A stretch of DNA of 64,000 bases from Geobacter sp. FeAm09 (GTDB taxonomy: Bacteria > Desulfobacterota > Desulfuromonadia > Geobacterales > Pseudopelobacteraceae). The stretch lies in the NCBI RefSeq assembly GCF_008330225.1, contig NZ_CP042466.1, positions 2,474,001 to 2,538,000 on the forward strand, given 5' to 3'. How positions within the stretch are numbered: the first letter of the stretch is position 1; each line of letters opens with the position of its first letter. The notes under the pieces are model-generated. The model searched no databases. It saw nothing but the letters and a program-made list of their open reading frames with translations, and was not told where the DNA came from. Of this stretch, positions 9,441-18,683 are shown in pieces. Position numbers and translations under genes: made by a program.

Positions 9441-10031
9441 GTGACCGAATTGAACGATATGCAGCAAAGCCTCGACGCAGCGGAGTCGAAAAACCGGCTC
9501 AACAATTGGGTGGCGGTGAGCGTGGCCCTGGTCTCAGTCTTCATGGGCATCACCAAGGTCAAAGACGACAACATCGTCCAGGCCATGCTCCAGGCCAAAT
9601 CAAATGCCGTGGACACCTGGAACGAGTACCAGTCGAAGAAGATCAAGCATCATGTGGCCGAGTTGGGTCTGGGCCAGACCATCGCGCTTCAGGCCGTGGC
9701 TGCGGGGAAGGGAAACGTGGTCTTGCTGGCGCAGCAGCGGCACTACCAGGAGTCGATTGCACGCTACCAGGCCGAGGAAGATGCTCTGATGAAAAAGTCG
9801 AAGGCGTTCGAGAAGGAGTACGACGACCTGAACTTCAAGGACGACCAGTTCGACCTGTCCGACGCGGCCCTCTCCATCTCCCTGGCCATGCTGGCCATTA
9901 CCGCCCTGACCGGGAAACGCAGGCTGCTCTTTCTGTCGCTGCTCTTTGCCGGCTTCGGATTCGCCATGGGATTGGCCGGGCTCCTGGGACTTTCCCTCCA
10001 TCCTGACGCGCTGACGCGGCTGCTCTCCTGA
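9441..10031 (+). CDS. DUF4337-like membrane protein
   Basis: 196-residue protein of unknown function. One hydrophobic segment near residues 20-36 (NNWVAVSVALVSVFMG), a soluble helical middle rich in charged residues (WNEYQSKKIKHHVAEL), and two hydrophobic segments at the C terminus (DAALSISLAMLAITAL and LLFLSLLFAGFGFAMG). This layout and the WNEYQSKKIK segment fit DUF4337 proteins as I know them. GTG 9441 has AGGAGGAAGG just upstream. It is divergent from the kinase gene and convergent with the DUF4403 gene. Confidence 0.65.
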   Translation: MTELNDMQQSLDAAESKNRLNNWVAVSVALVSVFMGITKVKDDNIVQAMLQAKSNAVDTWNEYQSKKIKHHVAELGLGQTIALQAVAAGKGNVVLLAQQRHYQESIARYQAEEDALMKKSKAFEKEYDDLNFKDDQFDLSDAALSISLAMLAITALTGKRRLLFLSLLFAGFGFAMGLAGLLGLSLHPDALTRLLS

Positions 10032-10073
10032 GGGGGAACGGAAACCGGCACACCGTTGCTTCCGGATACGGGG

Positions 10074-11435
10074 CTACTGAAAAATAATGGCTGATTCCCC
10101 TTCGGTGTACACCTGGAGGGATATTTTATCCCGTTGTACGATCACATCACCGAACTTCAGCCCCTTTATGTCGCCCCTCAGAAACACGCGATCCATCAGC
10201 GGCACCCGGGCAAGCGCCTTTCCGGCCACCTGGCGGGACTGTTCAACCTGCCGGTTCAGATTCATGTTGAGCTTGTCCTGAATCACGCTTCTGATGGCGC
10301 CGTGCAGGAACCAATCGGCCGACTGGAGCAGCAGGCTTCTGGTCTGCATGTCAAAGTCCACATCCTCCACGGAAAAGATGCCGGTCTTTGGGTCGTAGAC
10401 CGGTTTGGCGGTCAGATAGAAGACCCCCTCCAGCGCCCCCTGGGTCTCCAGCCTGATGACGAGCCTGTCGCCATTGCCGTACAGGTCGAACCCCCTGACG
10501 ACGATGCGTTCGCCGTCGGAATCGAACGGCTTGTTCAACAGCAGGGGTGCGGCGATGACACGCAACTCCTTGTAGAAGATATCGGCATTGAGGGCGATGC
10601 GGAATGTCCTGTCGAACGTAGTGACCAGTTTGAGGCTGGGCAGGGGGGGCAGCGCTTGTGCCGCCGGTTCGGGGCCCACCACCAGTTCGGCACACGTGCT
10701 GATGCCGACGCTCAGCTTGACCCTGTTGTCCCGGGCGGACAGCGGGCACATGACAACCTCGTGGGGGGTCAGCTTCAGCCAGACGCTCCGGTTTTTATCA
10801 AGCGGCACCGGCTGTCTGGCGCTGTTCCAGACCTTGGCGACCTGCGCCTTCAAGGGGATCAGCTCGTTGATCTTCCGGGTGACCAGATCGGAAAGGACCC
10901 TCTGCAGGGGTTGGGTAATCCCCTCCACGATGCTGCGCGGTTTGAGCGACAGGGGGCCGATGCCGACCTCCTCGGCCAGGAGATCGCTCAATCCCTGGTA
11001 AGATATCTCCGCATGGAGGCGCCAGTCGGGGGTGATGCCGGCAGTGGCCTTGAACCTCAGGGTCAGGGGCACGGCCGGGGTTTCGAACATGCCGTAGCTG
11101 AGAGACATGGCGACCGGCAGGGTGACGTACAGGTAGTTGTCGGCGGCCGTGACGGCGATCGGGCCGTTGCGCACCACATCCGCGGTCAGCCCGCTGGTCC
11201 TGGTGGCCCCCCGGTACAACTCCTTGGGGACCGTCCGGTTCAGAACCGCGGCGAGTTCGGTCGTGGTTGCCTCTATCGGCAGGTTGAGCGTGGAAACCTC
11301 CTTGCTCAGTACGCTGCGAAAGGCCTCAGCCCGCGGTGGTCCGGCCGTCAGCGTCGTGACGCCGGCGCAGGAGCTCAGCATTAGCGCAAACAGTAACGAT
11401 ACGATCGATGATGCAGCCCATTTTCTTGAAGCCAT
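10074..11435 (-). CDS. DUF4403-family lipoprotein
   Basis: 453-residue envelope protein. Residues 1-25 form a lipoprotein signal ending LMLSSCAG, so Cys is probably lipidated. The body is a long repeat-like beta-rich region with motifs of the DUF4403 family (LNLPIEATTTELAAVLNR, GLSDLLAEEV, LNMNLNRQVEQS). DUF4403 is distantly linked to BPI/SMP-type lipid-binding folds, so a role in lipid handling at the envelope is possible but unproven. The frame stays open upstream to 12014, but that part only mirrors the aldehyde dehydrogenase gene. AGGAGAGG lies 13 nt from the chosen ATG, a little far. Confidence 0.75.
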   Translation of the reverse strand: MASRKWAASSIVSLLFALMLSSCAGVTTLTAGPPRAEAFRSVLSKEVSTLNLPIEATTTELAAVLNRTVPKELYRGATRTSGLTADVVRNGPIAVTAADNYLYVTLPVAMSLSYGMFETPAVPLTLRFKATAGITPDWRLHAEISYQGLSDLLAEEVGIGPLSLKPRSIVEGITQPLQRVLSDLVTRKINELIPLKAQVAKVWNSARQPVPLDKNRSVWLKLTPHEVVMCPLSARDNRVKLSVGISTCAELVVGPEPAAQALPPLPSLKLVTTFDRTFRIALNADIFYKELRVIAAPLLLNKPFDSDGERIVVRGFDLYGNGDRLVIRLETQGALEGVFYLTAKPVYDPKTGIFSVEDVDFDMQTRSLLLQSADWFLHGAIRSVIQDKLNMNLNRQVEQSRQVAGKALARVPLMDRVFLRGDIKGLKFGDVIVQRDKISLQVYTEGESAIIFQ

Positions 11436-11553
11436 TCTGTAAATCGTGCCTCTCCTAAGCTGTGACATGAAGCAGCGCCTGGCCGGGAATTCCCGCGGTC
11501 CGGCCAGAAGAAGCCCCGAACGTCCGCCCCCCCAGGCCATGCTTTTCCCCTCC

Positions 11554-13173
11554 CTACAGCATGAAATCCGTGGAAAGGAAGTGGGATTTCCGTCCCTTGA
11601 CGATGTCGGAGATGATCTCCCGATTGGCCTCGGACTCCCGCGCCGCAACCACGATCCTGATGGAAAATATGCGCAGGGCGTCGGCCACGGACTGGGTCCC
11701 CTCGGCGGAGTTCTTTCGGCCGTTGAAGGGGAAACAGTCGGGGCTCCGCTGGCATTGGCTGTTGATGTTGATGCGGCAGACCTGATTGACCAGGGCGTCC
11801 ACCAGGTGGGCCAGCAGGTCGCTGTCCCGCCCGAAGATACTGGCCTGCTGGCCGTAATTCGAGGCCACCACGTAGTCGATCGGCTCCCGGATATCGTCGT
11901 AGGGCACGACCGGGATGACCGGGCCGAACTGTTCCTCGTCGTAGACCCGCATGGCAGGGCCCACCGGGTAGAGCAGCGCGGGGTAGAAGAACGAAGCGCC
12001 GGTGGTGCCGCCATCCCGGTTCACCACCCGTGCGCCGCGGCTCTCGGCGTCCTGCACCAGATTCGCCAGGTAGCCCGGCTTTTCCGGCTCCGGAAGCGGT
12101 GTGATCGTCACCCCTTCATCCCATGGCATGCCGCATTTCAGGGCGCCAATCCCCGCGGACATACGTTCCACAAAGGCATCGGCAAGGGAGCGGTGCACAA
12201 ACATGATCTTCAGCGCGGTACAGCGCTGACCGTTGTAGGTGAGGCTTCCCCGCAGACATTCGGCCACCGCCAGGTCCAGATCGGCATCCGGCAGGACGAT
12301 GGCCGGGTTCTTGGCGTCCAGGCCGAGCACGCAGCGCAGCCGATGGGGCCGGGGGTGGATCGCGCGGAGCGCGTCGGCGACCCGGTGGGTGCCGATGAAG
12401 CCGAGCACATCCACCTTGCCCGATGCCAGCAGGGGGGGCACGACCACCTCGCCGTCGCCGTAGACCGTGTTGACGACCCCCGGCGGAAACGAATCGCGAA
12501 AGGCCTCCAGCAGCGGTTGGAAGAGCAGGATGCCGAAGCGGGGCGGCTTGAGCAGGATGGTGTTTCCCATGATCAAGGCGGGGATAAGGGTGGTAAAGGT
12601 CTCGTAGAGCGGGAAATTGTACGGCCCCATGCAGAGCACGACCCCCAGGGGAGCGCGGCGGATCTGGCCGATGATCCCCTGCTGGATGATGAAGCGGGAC
12701 GATACCCGGTCCAATTCCTTCAGCGCCTCGATGGTGTCGCGGATATAGGCGGCGGCCCGCTCGAACTCCCGCTGCGCCTCCTGCAGGGACTTGCCGATCT
12801 CCCACATGAGGAGTCTGACGATCTCCTCCTGTTTTCCCAGCATGGCATTGCTGAAACGCTGCACGCACTGGATGCGCTCCCCCACCGACATGGTCGGCCA
12901 GGTTCCCCGCCCGGTGGCATAGGCCCCCACCGCCACCTGAAGCGTCTCCAGGGCCGCCGCCTCGCTGAGCAGGGGCGACTCCCCCACCCGTTTCGGAACG
13001 GGAACCCCATTCACGGCGACGTGGACCGGCGAAAGGACCTCCTGCAGGGGGCCGTCCCAACGGCGCAGCTCGCCGTCGATCAGGTAGTAGTCCTGCCGGA
13101 TCGGCGTCTCGATGCGGTATGGTTCGGGGATGTGCTCTTCCGTGGGAAATAACGATTCAATGGTCTGTTTCAT
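11554..13173 (-). CDS. GapN-like NADP-dependent aldehyde dehydrogenase
   Basis: 539-residue aldehyde dehydrogenase, most like non-phosphorylating glyceraldehyde-3-phosphate dehydrogenase, which oxidises GAP to 3-phosphoglycerate with NADP. Seen: GPYNFPLYET and LLKPPRFG (substrate and cofactor region), NGQRCTALK with the catalytic Cys, and EEQFGPVIPVVPY. The C-terminal CQRSPDCFPFNGRKNSAEGT segment is typical of the GapN group. The usual ELGGK motif with the general-base Glu appears as VLGLDAKN, so the Glu position is Val; I believe this variant recurs in part of the family. ATG 13173 has AGGAAA about 8 nt upstream. Confidence 0.82.
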   Translation of the reverse strand: MKQTIESLFPTEEHIPEPYRIETPIRQDYYLIDGELRRWDGPLQEVLSPVHVAVNGVPVPKRVGESPLLSEAAALETLQVAVGAYATGRGTWPTMSVGERIQCVQRFSNAMLGKQEEIVRLLMWEIGKSLQEAQREFERAAAYIRDTIEALKELDRVSSRFIIQQGIIGQIRRAPLGVVLCMGPYNFPLYETFTTLIPALIMGNTILLKPPRFGILLFQPLLEAFRDSFPPGVVNTVYGDGEVVVPPLLASGKVDVLGFIGTHRVADALRAIHPRPHRLRCVLGLDAKNPAIVLPDADLDLAVAECLRGSLTYNGQRCTALKIMFVHRSLADAFVERMSAGIGALKCGMPWDEGVTITPLPEPEKPGYLANLVQDAESRGARVVNRDGGTTGASFFYPALLYPVGPAMRVYDEEQFGPVIPVVPYDDIREPIDYVVASNYGQQASIFGRDSDLLAHLVDALVNQVCRININSQCQRSPDCFPFNGRKNSAEGTQSVADALRIFSIRIVVAARESEANREIISDIVKGRKSHFLSTDFML

Positions 13174-13222
13174 CGTACTGGTTTCCTGATCATGTCGGCT
13201 GCCTCTGTATCGTGTCATCGGA

Positions 13223-13252
13223 TAAAAAAAGCCGGGGGTCGCCACCCCCGGC
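13223..13252 (-). terminator. Rho-independent terminator
   Basis: Perfect hairpin GCCGGGGGT-CGCC-ACCCCCGGC at 13231-13252, followed on the minus strand by seven T. It ends transcription of the panE gene just before the aldehyde dehydrogenase gene. Confidence 0.85.
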
Positions 13253-13354
13253 CTCTGTCTTTCCACCGGCTTCCGTGCAGCCCCCGAATTTAACTACTAT
13301 CTATATAGACTTTTATCCTCAACAACCATTGCTGTCAAGGAAAAGATCCAGGCG

Positions 13355-14275
13355 TCAAGGCTGAATCGGCTCCCCCAGGTCCAGCAAGGCATGGAGCATC
13401 CCGACCCGGACCATCGGCACCCCCTGCTGCGCCGCATAACGCAGGGGAATCCGGTAGATCGCCTCCAGTTCCAGGGGCCGCCCCTCAAGCCGGTCAACCA
13501 TCATGCTGGGCCGGTAGTCGCTGGTATGTTGGACCGTACTTGCCAGCATCTCATCCCGGTACTCCGGGGAAATCGGTTCGGAGAGCCCCTGGGCGTTGCC
13601 CCCGGCGATGACCTCGTCCATGATTTCCGCGACCAGGGACCGGGTGGCGGGATTGGCCAGCAGTTTGCCCGGGGTCTGGCCGGTCAGGGCGCACAGGCCG
13701 TTGAAGGGGATATTCCACACCAGTTTCTCCCAGCGGATCTTCCGGAGGTCGGCTACCGCCTCGCAGGTAACGCCGGCGGCGCTGAAGGTGGCGGCCAACT
13801 GTTCGCTGCGCGGCGAACGGCCGCCGCGAAACTCCCCAAGCCGGATGGAGCCGAGTGCCATGTGGTTCACCACCCCCGGTTCGCCGCGGGTAACGCCGAT
13901 CATGGCGACCCCGCCCAGTACCCGCTCACCGCCAAAGGCATCCGCCAGCAACTCCTCGTTGCCGAGGCCGTTCTGGACGGTGAACAGCGCGGTGGCGCTG
14001 CCCACGAGCGGGCGCACCATCTCCACCAGATGCCGGTTGGCAAAGGCCTTGAGCGCAATCAGGACCAGATCGACGGTCCCCATGTCGCGGGGATCGCGGA
14101 ATCCCCGGATCTCTTCAAGATGAAAATCGCCGCGGGGGGACGTGACGGTCAGGCCGGATCTGGTGATGGCGTCGTAATCCCGCCGCAGTAAAAAGCGCAC
14201 CTCGTGACCGGCGCGCTGCAAGAGGCTCCCGTAATAGAGGCCGACCGCACCGGCCCCGACAACCGCAATGTTCAT
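13355..14275 (-). CDS. panE: 2-dehydropantoate 2-reductase (ketopantoate reductase)
   Basis: 306-residue NADPH-dependent enzyme that reduces ketopantoate to pantoate in pantothenate/CoA synthesis. The Rossmann motif VGAGAVGLYYGSLL is at the N terminus. Catalytic Lys and Asn are in RKIRWEKLVWNIPFNGLCALTG (two overlapping parts), and PSMMVDRLEGRPLELEAI is the C-terminal family signature with the substrate-binding Glu. ATG 14275 starts directly at the Rossmann motif. Upstream in-frame codons (to 14386) do not extend the domain. Confidence 0.88.
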   Translation of the reverse strand: MNIAVVGAGAVGLYYGSLLQRAGHEVRFLLRRDYDAITRSGLTVTSPRGDFHLEEIRGFRDPRDMGTVDLVLIALKAFANRHLVEMVRPLVGSATALFTVQNGLGNEELLADAFGGERVLGGVAMIGVTRGEPGVVNHMALGSIRLGEFRGGRSPRSEQLAATFSAAGVTCEAVADLRKIRWEKLVWNIPFNGLCALTGQTPGKLLANPATRSLVAEIMDEVIAGGNAQGLSEPISPEYRDEMLASTVQHTSDYRPSMMVDRLEGRPLELEAIYRIPLRYAAQQGVPMVRVGMLHALLDLGEPIQP

Positions 14276-14360
14276 GGTCCTTTTTTTCCCTTTGGCTGTT
14301 CTGGTTGTGTTGTGACGGTTCTTCTGCACTGTTAGTGCTTGGCACAAGGCGGAACAAATG

Positions 14361-15542
14361 TCAAGGCCGTTGTCCGCCTGGCGCACGGCCGGAGCGGGAT
14401 GACAGCAGGAAGAGCAGGGCCGCCCCGAGCCCCAGAACCCCGGCGGCGTAGAACACCGCCGTCAGCCCCAGGGCGCTCTGCAATCCCGCACCCAACAGCG
14501 GGCCAGAGACGAAACCCAGGTTCAGCACCGCGTTGCAGGTGCCCACCGTCGCACCCATGCCGTGGCGGCTCCCCTCCTCCACCAGCAGCGCCGTGCTCGC
14601 AGGCTGGGACAACACGCTGAACAGGCCGATACCCACCCCCAGCGCCAGGATCTGGCTAAAACCCGCCGCCACCGGGATCAGGAAGTAGAGCAGCGAGACC
14701 GCCGTGCCCCCGGCAACCACCAGGGACTTGCGCGGCGCCCGGTCCGAGAGCATGCCCATGGGGCGGAGCAAGAGGGTCATCACCAGGGTGGAGGAGGCCA
14801 TGACCAGCCCGGCCCGGGTGCCGCTCAGCCCCAGCCGGGCCGTGAGCATGATGGGGAGAAAGGCCCCCAACAGCGAGATGCCGCAGGCCCGGCCGAAGAC
14901 GAAGGCCAAAAGCCCCCGCAGGGAGCTGTGGCGGGTGGCGCCCAGGAGGTCACCGAGGCGTTCGCTGTGGCTGGCTTGGCGTGGCGGGGGCTTATGGCCG
15001 GGGATGCAGATGAGGGCCACGGCCAGGGCGACGACGCACAGGAGGGCCAGGGTGGCAAAGATCCCCTGAAAGCCCCACAGGTCCTTGAGCATCCCCCCCA
15101 CCACCGGCCCCAGACTCAGGGCGCCGTAGAAGGAGATGTCGAAGGTGCCCATGACCGTAGCCCGTTTGTGGTCCGGGGTGGCTTCGCCCACCAGGGAGAG
15201 CACCACGGGGCGGAACATGGCGCAGCCGATGCCCTGGAGCAGGCGCAGGAGGGTGATGAGGGGGAGACTGACGGTGAAGAGGTAGCAGAGGGAGACGAAG
15301 AGGTAGAGGCCGAGGCTGGCGGCGGCGACCTTCTTGCGGCCGATGCGGTCGGCCCAGGCGCCCATGAAGGGGCTGAGGACGATCTTGGAGAGGGAGTAGA
15401 GAACCAGCGGCAGTCCCAGGAGCGCTCCCCTTGCGCCCAGGCTGAAGACGTAGAGCGAGAAGAAGGCGTCGGCGATGCCGAAGCCCAAGGTGATGGCGAA
15501 GTTGATCAGGAACAGCCCCCGGAACAGGGTGCGGGTCTCCAT
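14361..15542 (-). CDS. MFS transporter
   Basis: 393-residue inner-membrane transporter of the major facilitator superfamily with about 12 hydrophobic segments. Typical drug:H+ antiporter-like loops are present, for example GAWADRIGRKKVAAA after TM2 and GMLSDRAPRKSLVVAG after TM8. It follows the hemerythrin gene by 10 bp and is likely cotranscribed with it. The substrate is unknown. A degenerate copy of its first codons lies at 21775-21880 beside a second hemerythrin gene. Confidence 0.85.
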   Translation of the reverse strand: METRTLFRGLFLINFAITLGFGIADAFFSLYVFSLGARGALLGLPLVLYSLSKIVLSPFMGAWADRIGRKKVAAASLGLYLFVSLCYLFTVSLPLITLLRLLQGIGCAMFRPVVLSLVGEATPDHKRATVMGTFDISFYGALSLGPVVGGMLKDLWGFQGIFATLALLCVVALAVALICIPGHKPPPRQASHSERLGDLLGATRHSSLRGLLAFVFGRACGISLLGAFLPIMLTARLGLSGTRAGLVMASSTLVMTLLLRPMGMLSDRAPRKSLVVAGGTAVSLLYFLIPVAAGFSQILALGVGIGLFSVLSQPASTALLVEEGSRHGMGATVGTCNAVLNLGFVSGPLLGAGLQSALGLTAVFYAAGVLGLGAALLFLLSSRSGRAPGGQRP

Positions 15543-15552
15543 GGTTTCTCCC

Positions 15553-15981
15553 CTACCCAGCCAGGAATTCCTCGAAGGCCCGGTCCTGGCAATGGATGTG
15601 TTCCAGCCAGAGGAGGCGGATGTCCGCCAACTCGTCGGGCAGCACCTCCAGCCCCCTGCCGAAGCGGGGGGCCAGTTCGGCGGTGTTCACCCAGAGGAGC
15701 TGGTGATGGAGGCGGTGCCGGGTGGCCTGGGGGAAGCCCACCAGTTCCATGTAGCGGTTCTCGGAACCGATGTGCTCCATCATGACCTCCAGGAGCCGCT
15801 CCAGTTCCCGGGTGAGGTCCGCGCCCGGTTTGCGGCGCAGCGCTTCGATCATGGCGTCCAGGTGGCCGATGATGCTCCGGTAGCGGCTGTCGCAGGCGAG
15901 CTTTCTCCCGGCGAGCCGGTGTGCGCCGGGCGGCATGCCCGCTCCCGGTTCGGTGCAGTGTCCGTAGGTGTGCAGGTCCAT
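15553..15981 (-). CDS. Bacteriohemerythrin-like protein (paralog 1)
   Basis: 142-residue hemerythrin-fold protein that would bind O2 or NO at a diiron centre. Metal-ligand candidates: His in SIIGHLDAM, His and Glu in MMEHIGSENRYM, the HRLHHQ cluster, and His/Asp in LLWLEHIHCQDRAFEEF. All three paralogs here share CDSRYRSI before the first ligand and an FLA-type C terminus. The start ATG 15981 has AAGGA 9 nt upstream. It lies just upstream of the MFS gene and downstream of a channel gene. In anaerobes such proteins often guard against oxygen or signal it. Confidence 0.88.
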   Translation of the reverse strand: MDLHTYGHCTEPGAGMPPGAHRLAGRKLACDSRYRSIIGHLDAMIEALRRKPGADLTRELERLLEVMMEHIGSENRYMELVGFPQATRHRLHHQLLWVNTAELAPRFGRGLEVLPDELADIRLLWLEHIHCQDRAFEEFLAG

Positions 15982-16007
15982 AATCCGTGTCCTTTGAGGA
16001 AAGAAAG

Positions 16008-16046
16008 CCCGTGGAGGAAGGAGGGAGAACTCCACGGGCTCCCGTG
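16008..16046 (-). repeat. Conserved hairpin shared by two hemerythrin leaders (copy 1)
   Basis: Perfect stem AGCCCGTGGAG/CTCCACGGGCT around a pyrimidine-rich loop (minus strand), preceded by a second GC-rich hairpin (about 16048-16082). On the minus strand TTTCTTTCC follows, so it may terminate the upstream channel gene. A near-identical copy is at 22479-22518, also upstream of a hemerythrin gene. Confidence 0.7.
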
Positions 16047-16091
16047 TGCCGGCCGGGGGCGGCGGCCCCGGCCGGCACACGGTTGACCGCC

Positions 16092-17018
16092 TTAAAACGA
16101 GTAATTGAACTTGAACCAGAATTTGTCGCCTTCGCTGCGATTCCTCGCCTCGAACTCCTTCTGGAATTTCAGGTCGAAGCTCATGTTTTTATAGAGGTAT
16201 TCGATCTGCGGGCCAATGGCGAACACACGGCCTTTGCCGTAGACCTGCCCCTGGTACCCGGCATCGGCCTCGTCTTTGGTCGTCTGCTGGTAGACATAGC
16301 CGCCCATCCCAAGCTGGAAGTCCTGGGTAAAGAGATTCACCTTCTGGGAGAAGCCGTAATCCATGTGCAGTTCCTGGCCCGACTGGTAGCCGGCATCGCT
16401 GTTCTTGGTGTTGAAGTCGTACATGAACTTGCCGAAGGCCTGGAAACCGCCGTCGCCGGTGTAGGAGGCGATGAAGTTCGGTTGGATGTCCCAGTAGTTG
16501 CGGCCGGGATTGGCGACTCTGGTCTTGTCGTAGGTACCGGTGGGCATGGTGATGTCAACGCCGGTGATCAGGTGGTAATTCCTGGAGTGCCACCCCAGCA
16601 TCACCGGTGCGATGGTGATATCGCCGAGCCCGCTCCTGCTGTCGCTTCCCGCCGGGGTCGCCGTATTGACGTACACGTCAACCACGGGCACCAGGATATG
16701 TGAGGAAAACGTTGCACCGAACGGATGCAGGTCGTTTGTGTACATGATCCTGGTAATATTTGCGGTGGCCCGCGCCTTGAACCCCGGCGCGGTTTCCTTG
16801 CCGCTGTTATCCAGCGATTTGCCGGCCTCGTAGAACTGGGTGTAGTTTACCAGGTGCAGGCCCGGTGGGAAGGCGTCGAGAAAGCCTTCAGAGCCGTGTC
16901 CATAGGAACTGCTGCCCCCCTCCGTTGCACATGCCGGCTGGGAGAGCACCGCACCGAACAGCATGACCAAAGCCGATGCAAGACAGCGCGCCGAATATTT
17001 TTCAGGGATGAACTTCAT
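16092..17018 (-). CDS. Outer-membrane channel, phenol-degradation MetA-like family
   Basis: 308-residue protein with a signal peptide (cleavage after ACA-T, about residue 32) and a beta-barrel-like remainder ending in Phe (FKFNYSF). The pattern matches the phenol-degradation MetA (transporter) family: GLHLVNYTQFYEAG, PAGSDSRSGLGDITIAPVMLGWH, and ITMPTGTYD. Members are thought to let hydrophobic or aromatic substrates cross the outer membrane. It sits 53 bp after the flavocytochrome FAD-subunit gene, which suggests it supplies that enzyme's substrate. The link to a specific compound is inference. Confidence 0.75.
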   Translation of the reverse strand: MKFIPEKYSARCLASALVMLFGAVLSQPACATEGGSSSYGHGSEGFLDAFPPGLHLVNYTQFYEAGKSLDNSGKETAPGFKARATANITRIMYTNDLHPFGATFSSHILVPVVDVYVNTATPAGSDSRSGLGDITIAPVMLGWHSRNYHLITGVDITMPTGTYDKTRVANPGRNYWDIQPNFIASYTGDGGFQAFGKFMYDFNTKNSDAGYQSGQELHMDYGFSQKVNLFTQDFQLGMGGYVYQQTTKDEADAGYQGQVYGKGRVFAIGPQIEYLYKNMSFDLKFQKEFEARNRSEGDKFWFKFNYSF

Positions 17019-17071
17019 ACGATCTCCTTTATCAACGGTTTATTGAAACGTCCGGTTCTCGCCACGCTTCG

Positions 17072-18619
17072 TCACTTCAAGGTTTCCAGGATGTGACGGG
17101 CCGCCATGCGGCCGCTGCCAACCGCGAAGCCGTAGGTGGTTCCCGGAGAAGCAAGCCCGTAGGAGTCGCCAAAGAGCCCTCCCACGTCGCTGCCGGTGAC
17201 GTAGAGCCCCTTGATCGGCTGTTCATTCCGGTCCAGCGGCTGCATCCTGGTGTTAACGCTCACGCCGCCCACCGTCACCAGGTAGGAGAGGACTTCGCGC
17301 ATGGCATACAGTTTGCCGCTCAGCTTTTTCATGAAGTAGGGGTCCTTGGCGTACTCCGCGTCATGGTTGTGTTCAGCGTAGCTGTTGTAATTTTCGATGG
17401 TCTTCTTCAGGGCGTCGGCAGGAACCTGGATCTTTGCCGCCAGCTCTTCCACGCTGTCTGCCGCATAGATGTTGCGCTTGCCTTCCGCAACATACTTGTC
17501 GAGCGCACCGTCGGCCTTGGCAAGCTTGGTACCGGCGGGGACCAGTACGCCCATGCCCCCGTCGATGCCGTCGTTCACGTAATGTTTGCGGAGGTTTTCA
17601 TCGAAGATGACCCAGGCGAAACTGCCGGGCTGGCGTTCAATGGCGTTGGACTGGAGGACGAAGTTGTTGGCGATGACTTCATCGCAGAAACGTTCGCCAT
17701 GGACATTGACCATGATATTCATGGGCTGCTGCCCAAGGGCGTCGAACTGCTGGTCAACCGGATTGGCGGGACCGGGCTTGCCGGAACGGACCTTGTCGTA
17801 CACGGCGGTGTTCATGACGGTGCCGAGACCTTCCGTCTTGGCCCCGAGTTTCATGGCTTCGGTGAGGGCGAAGCCAACTTTGCGAAAGTTGGCGACCGAG
17901 CCGGCAAAGGTGTTTCCGACGTATTTTTTCACCAGTTCCGGGTTATCGGCAAAACCGCCGGTGGCCAGGATGACCGCTTTTGCCTTGATGCGGAGTTCGC
18001 CCTTCTTGCCCTTGGCCGTGACGCCGACAACACGCTTGTTGTCGTCGGTTATCAGGCCGATGGCCGGGGTTTCCATCAGAATTTTGACGTTGGGGCTCTG
18101 TTTCAGCTTGCCGAACAGCACCTTGACCAGGGAGGCGCCGTGGCCATCGATGACATGCCAGGTGCGAACGCCGTCGAAGGTTGTCATGGCGACTTCCTCG
18201 AAGGGCACGCCTTCATCCTGCAGCCAGTTGATCGTTTCGCCGGACTGGTTGATAAAGGCGCGCATCAGCTTCGCATTGCCTTTCCAGTGGGTGTAATCCA
18301 TCTCATGCTTAAAGACCATGTCCTTGGTCAACATGGGGGGGCCATAGTAATGATCCCGCTGCATGCGGGATTCGACCCCCAGGACGCCTTCCGCCACATT
18401 GGAGGTTCCGCCGGGGAAGGGGTTCTGTTCCAGCAGGATGACCTTGGCGCCCCCCTGGGCCAGGGTCAACGACGCGCTCAACCCGGCCCCGCCGGCACCG
18501 ACCACCACGACTTCGGTTTCATCGGTAAACTGCGGCGTTGCCGCGTACAGCGGAGTAGCCACCAGGCACGCCGTCATAACGACCATATTCATGAACCATG
18601 TCTTGCCGATAATTCGCAT
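17072..18619 (-). CDS. Periplasmic flavocytochrome c flavoprotein subunit (fumarate-reductase-like)
   Basis: 515-residue exported flavoprotein. Residues 1-26 form a signal peptide (ending TPLYAA). FAD-binding motif VVVVGAGGAGLSASL is near residue 37 and VILATGGFADNPELV is the second FAD motif. SYLVTVGGVSVNTRMQPLD and GLYVTGSDVGGLFGDSYG are conserved in the fumarate reductase/succinate dehydrogenase flavoprotein family. The haem domain found fused in Shewanella Fcc3 is absent; a separate tetraheme cytochrome gene lies 64 bp upstream. Such split pairs include methacrylate reductase of a Geobacter strain, so an unsaturated carboxylate acceptor is likely. The exact acceptor is unknown. Confidence 0.87.
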   Translation of the reverse strand: MRIIGKTWFMNMVVMTACLVATPLYAATPQFTDETEVVVVGAGGAGLSASLTLAQGGAKVILLEQNPFPGGTSNVAEGVLGVESRMQRDHYYGPPMLTKDMVFKHEMDYTHWKGNAKLMRAFINQSGETINWLQDEGVPFEEVAMTTFDGVRTWHVIDGHGASLVKVLFGKLKQSPNVKILMETPAIGLITDDNKRVVGVTAKGKKGELRIKAKAVILATGGFADNPELVKKYVGNTFAGSVANFRKVGFALTEAMKLGAKTEGLGTVMNTAVYDKVRSGKPGPANPVDQQFDALGQQPMNIMVNVHGERFCDEVIANNFVLQSNAIERQPGSFAWVIFDENLRKHYVNDGIDGGMGVLVPAGTKLAKADGALDKYVAEGKRNIYAADSVEELAAKIQVPADALKKTIENYNSYAEHNHDAEYAKDPYFMKKLSGKLYAMREVLSYLVTVGGVSVNTRMQPLDRNEQPIKGLYVTGSDVGGLFGDSYGLASPGTTYGFAVGSGRMAARHILETLK

Positions 18620-18683
18620 TCGGATATCTCCTCATAAGTGGTGAGTTGAAATCATGCCGCTTTCCGACCGGAGCGAAACGCCG

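Noticed and set aside
14562-15785. Glu/Gly-rich plus-strand open frame
   Set aside because: Antisense shadow of the MFS gene; low-complexity composition and no family motif.
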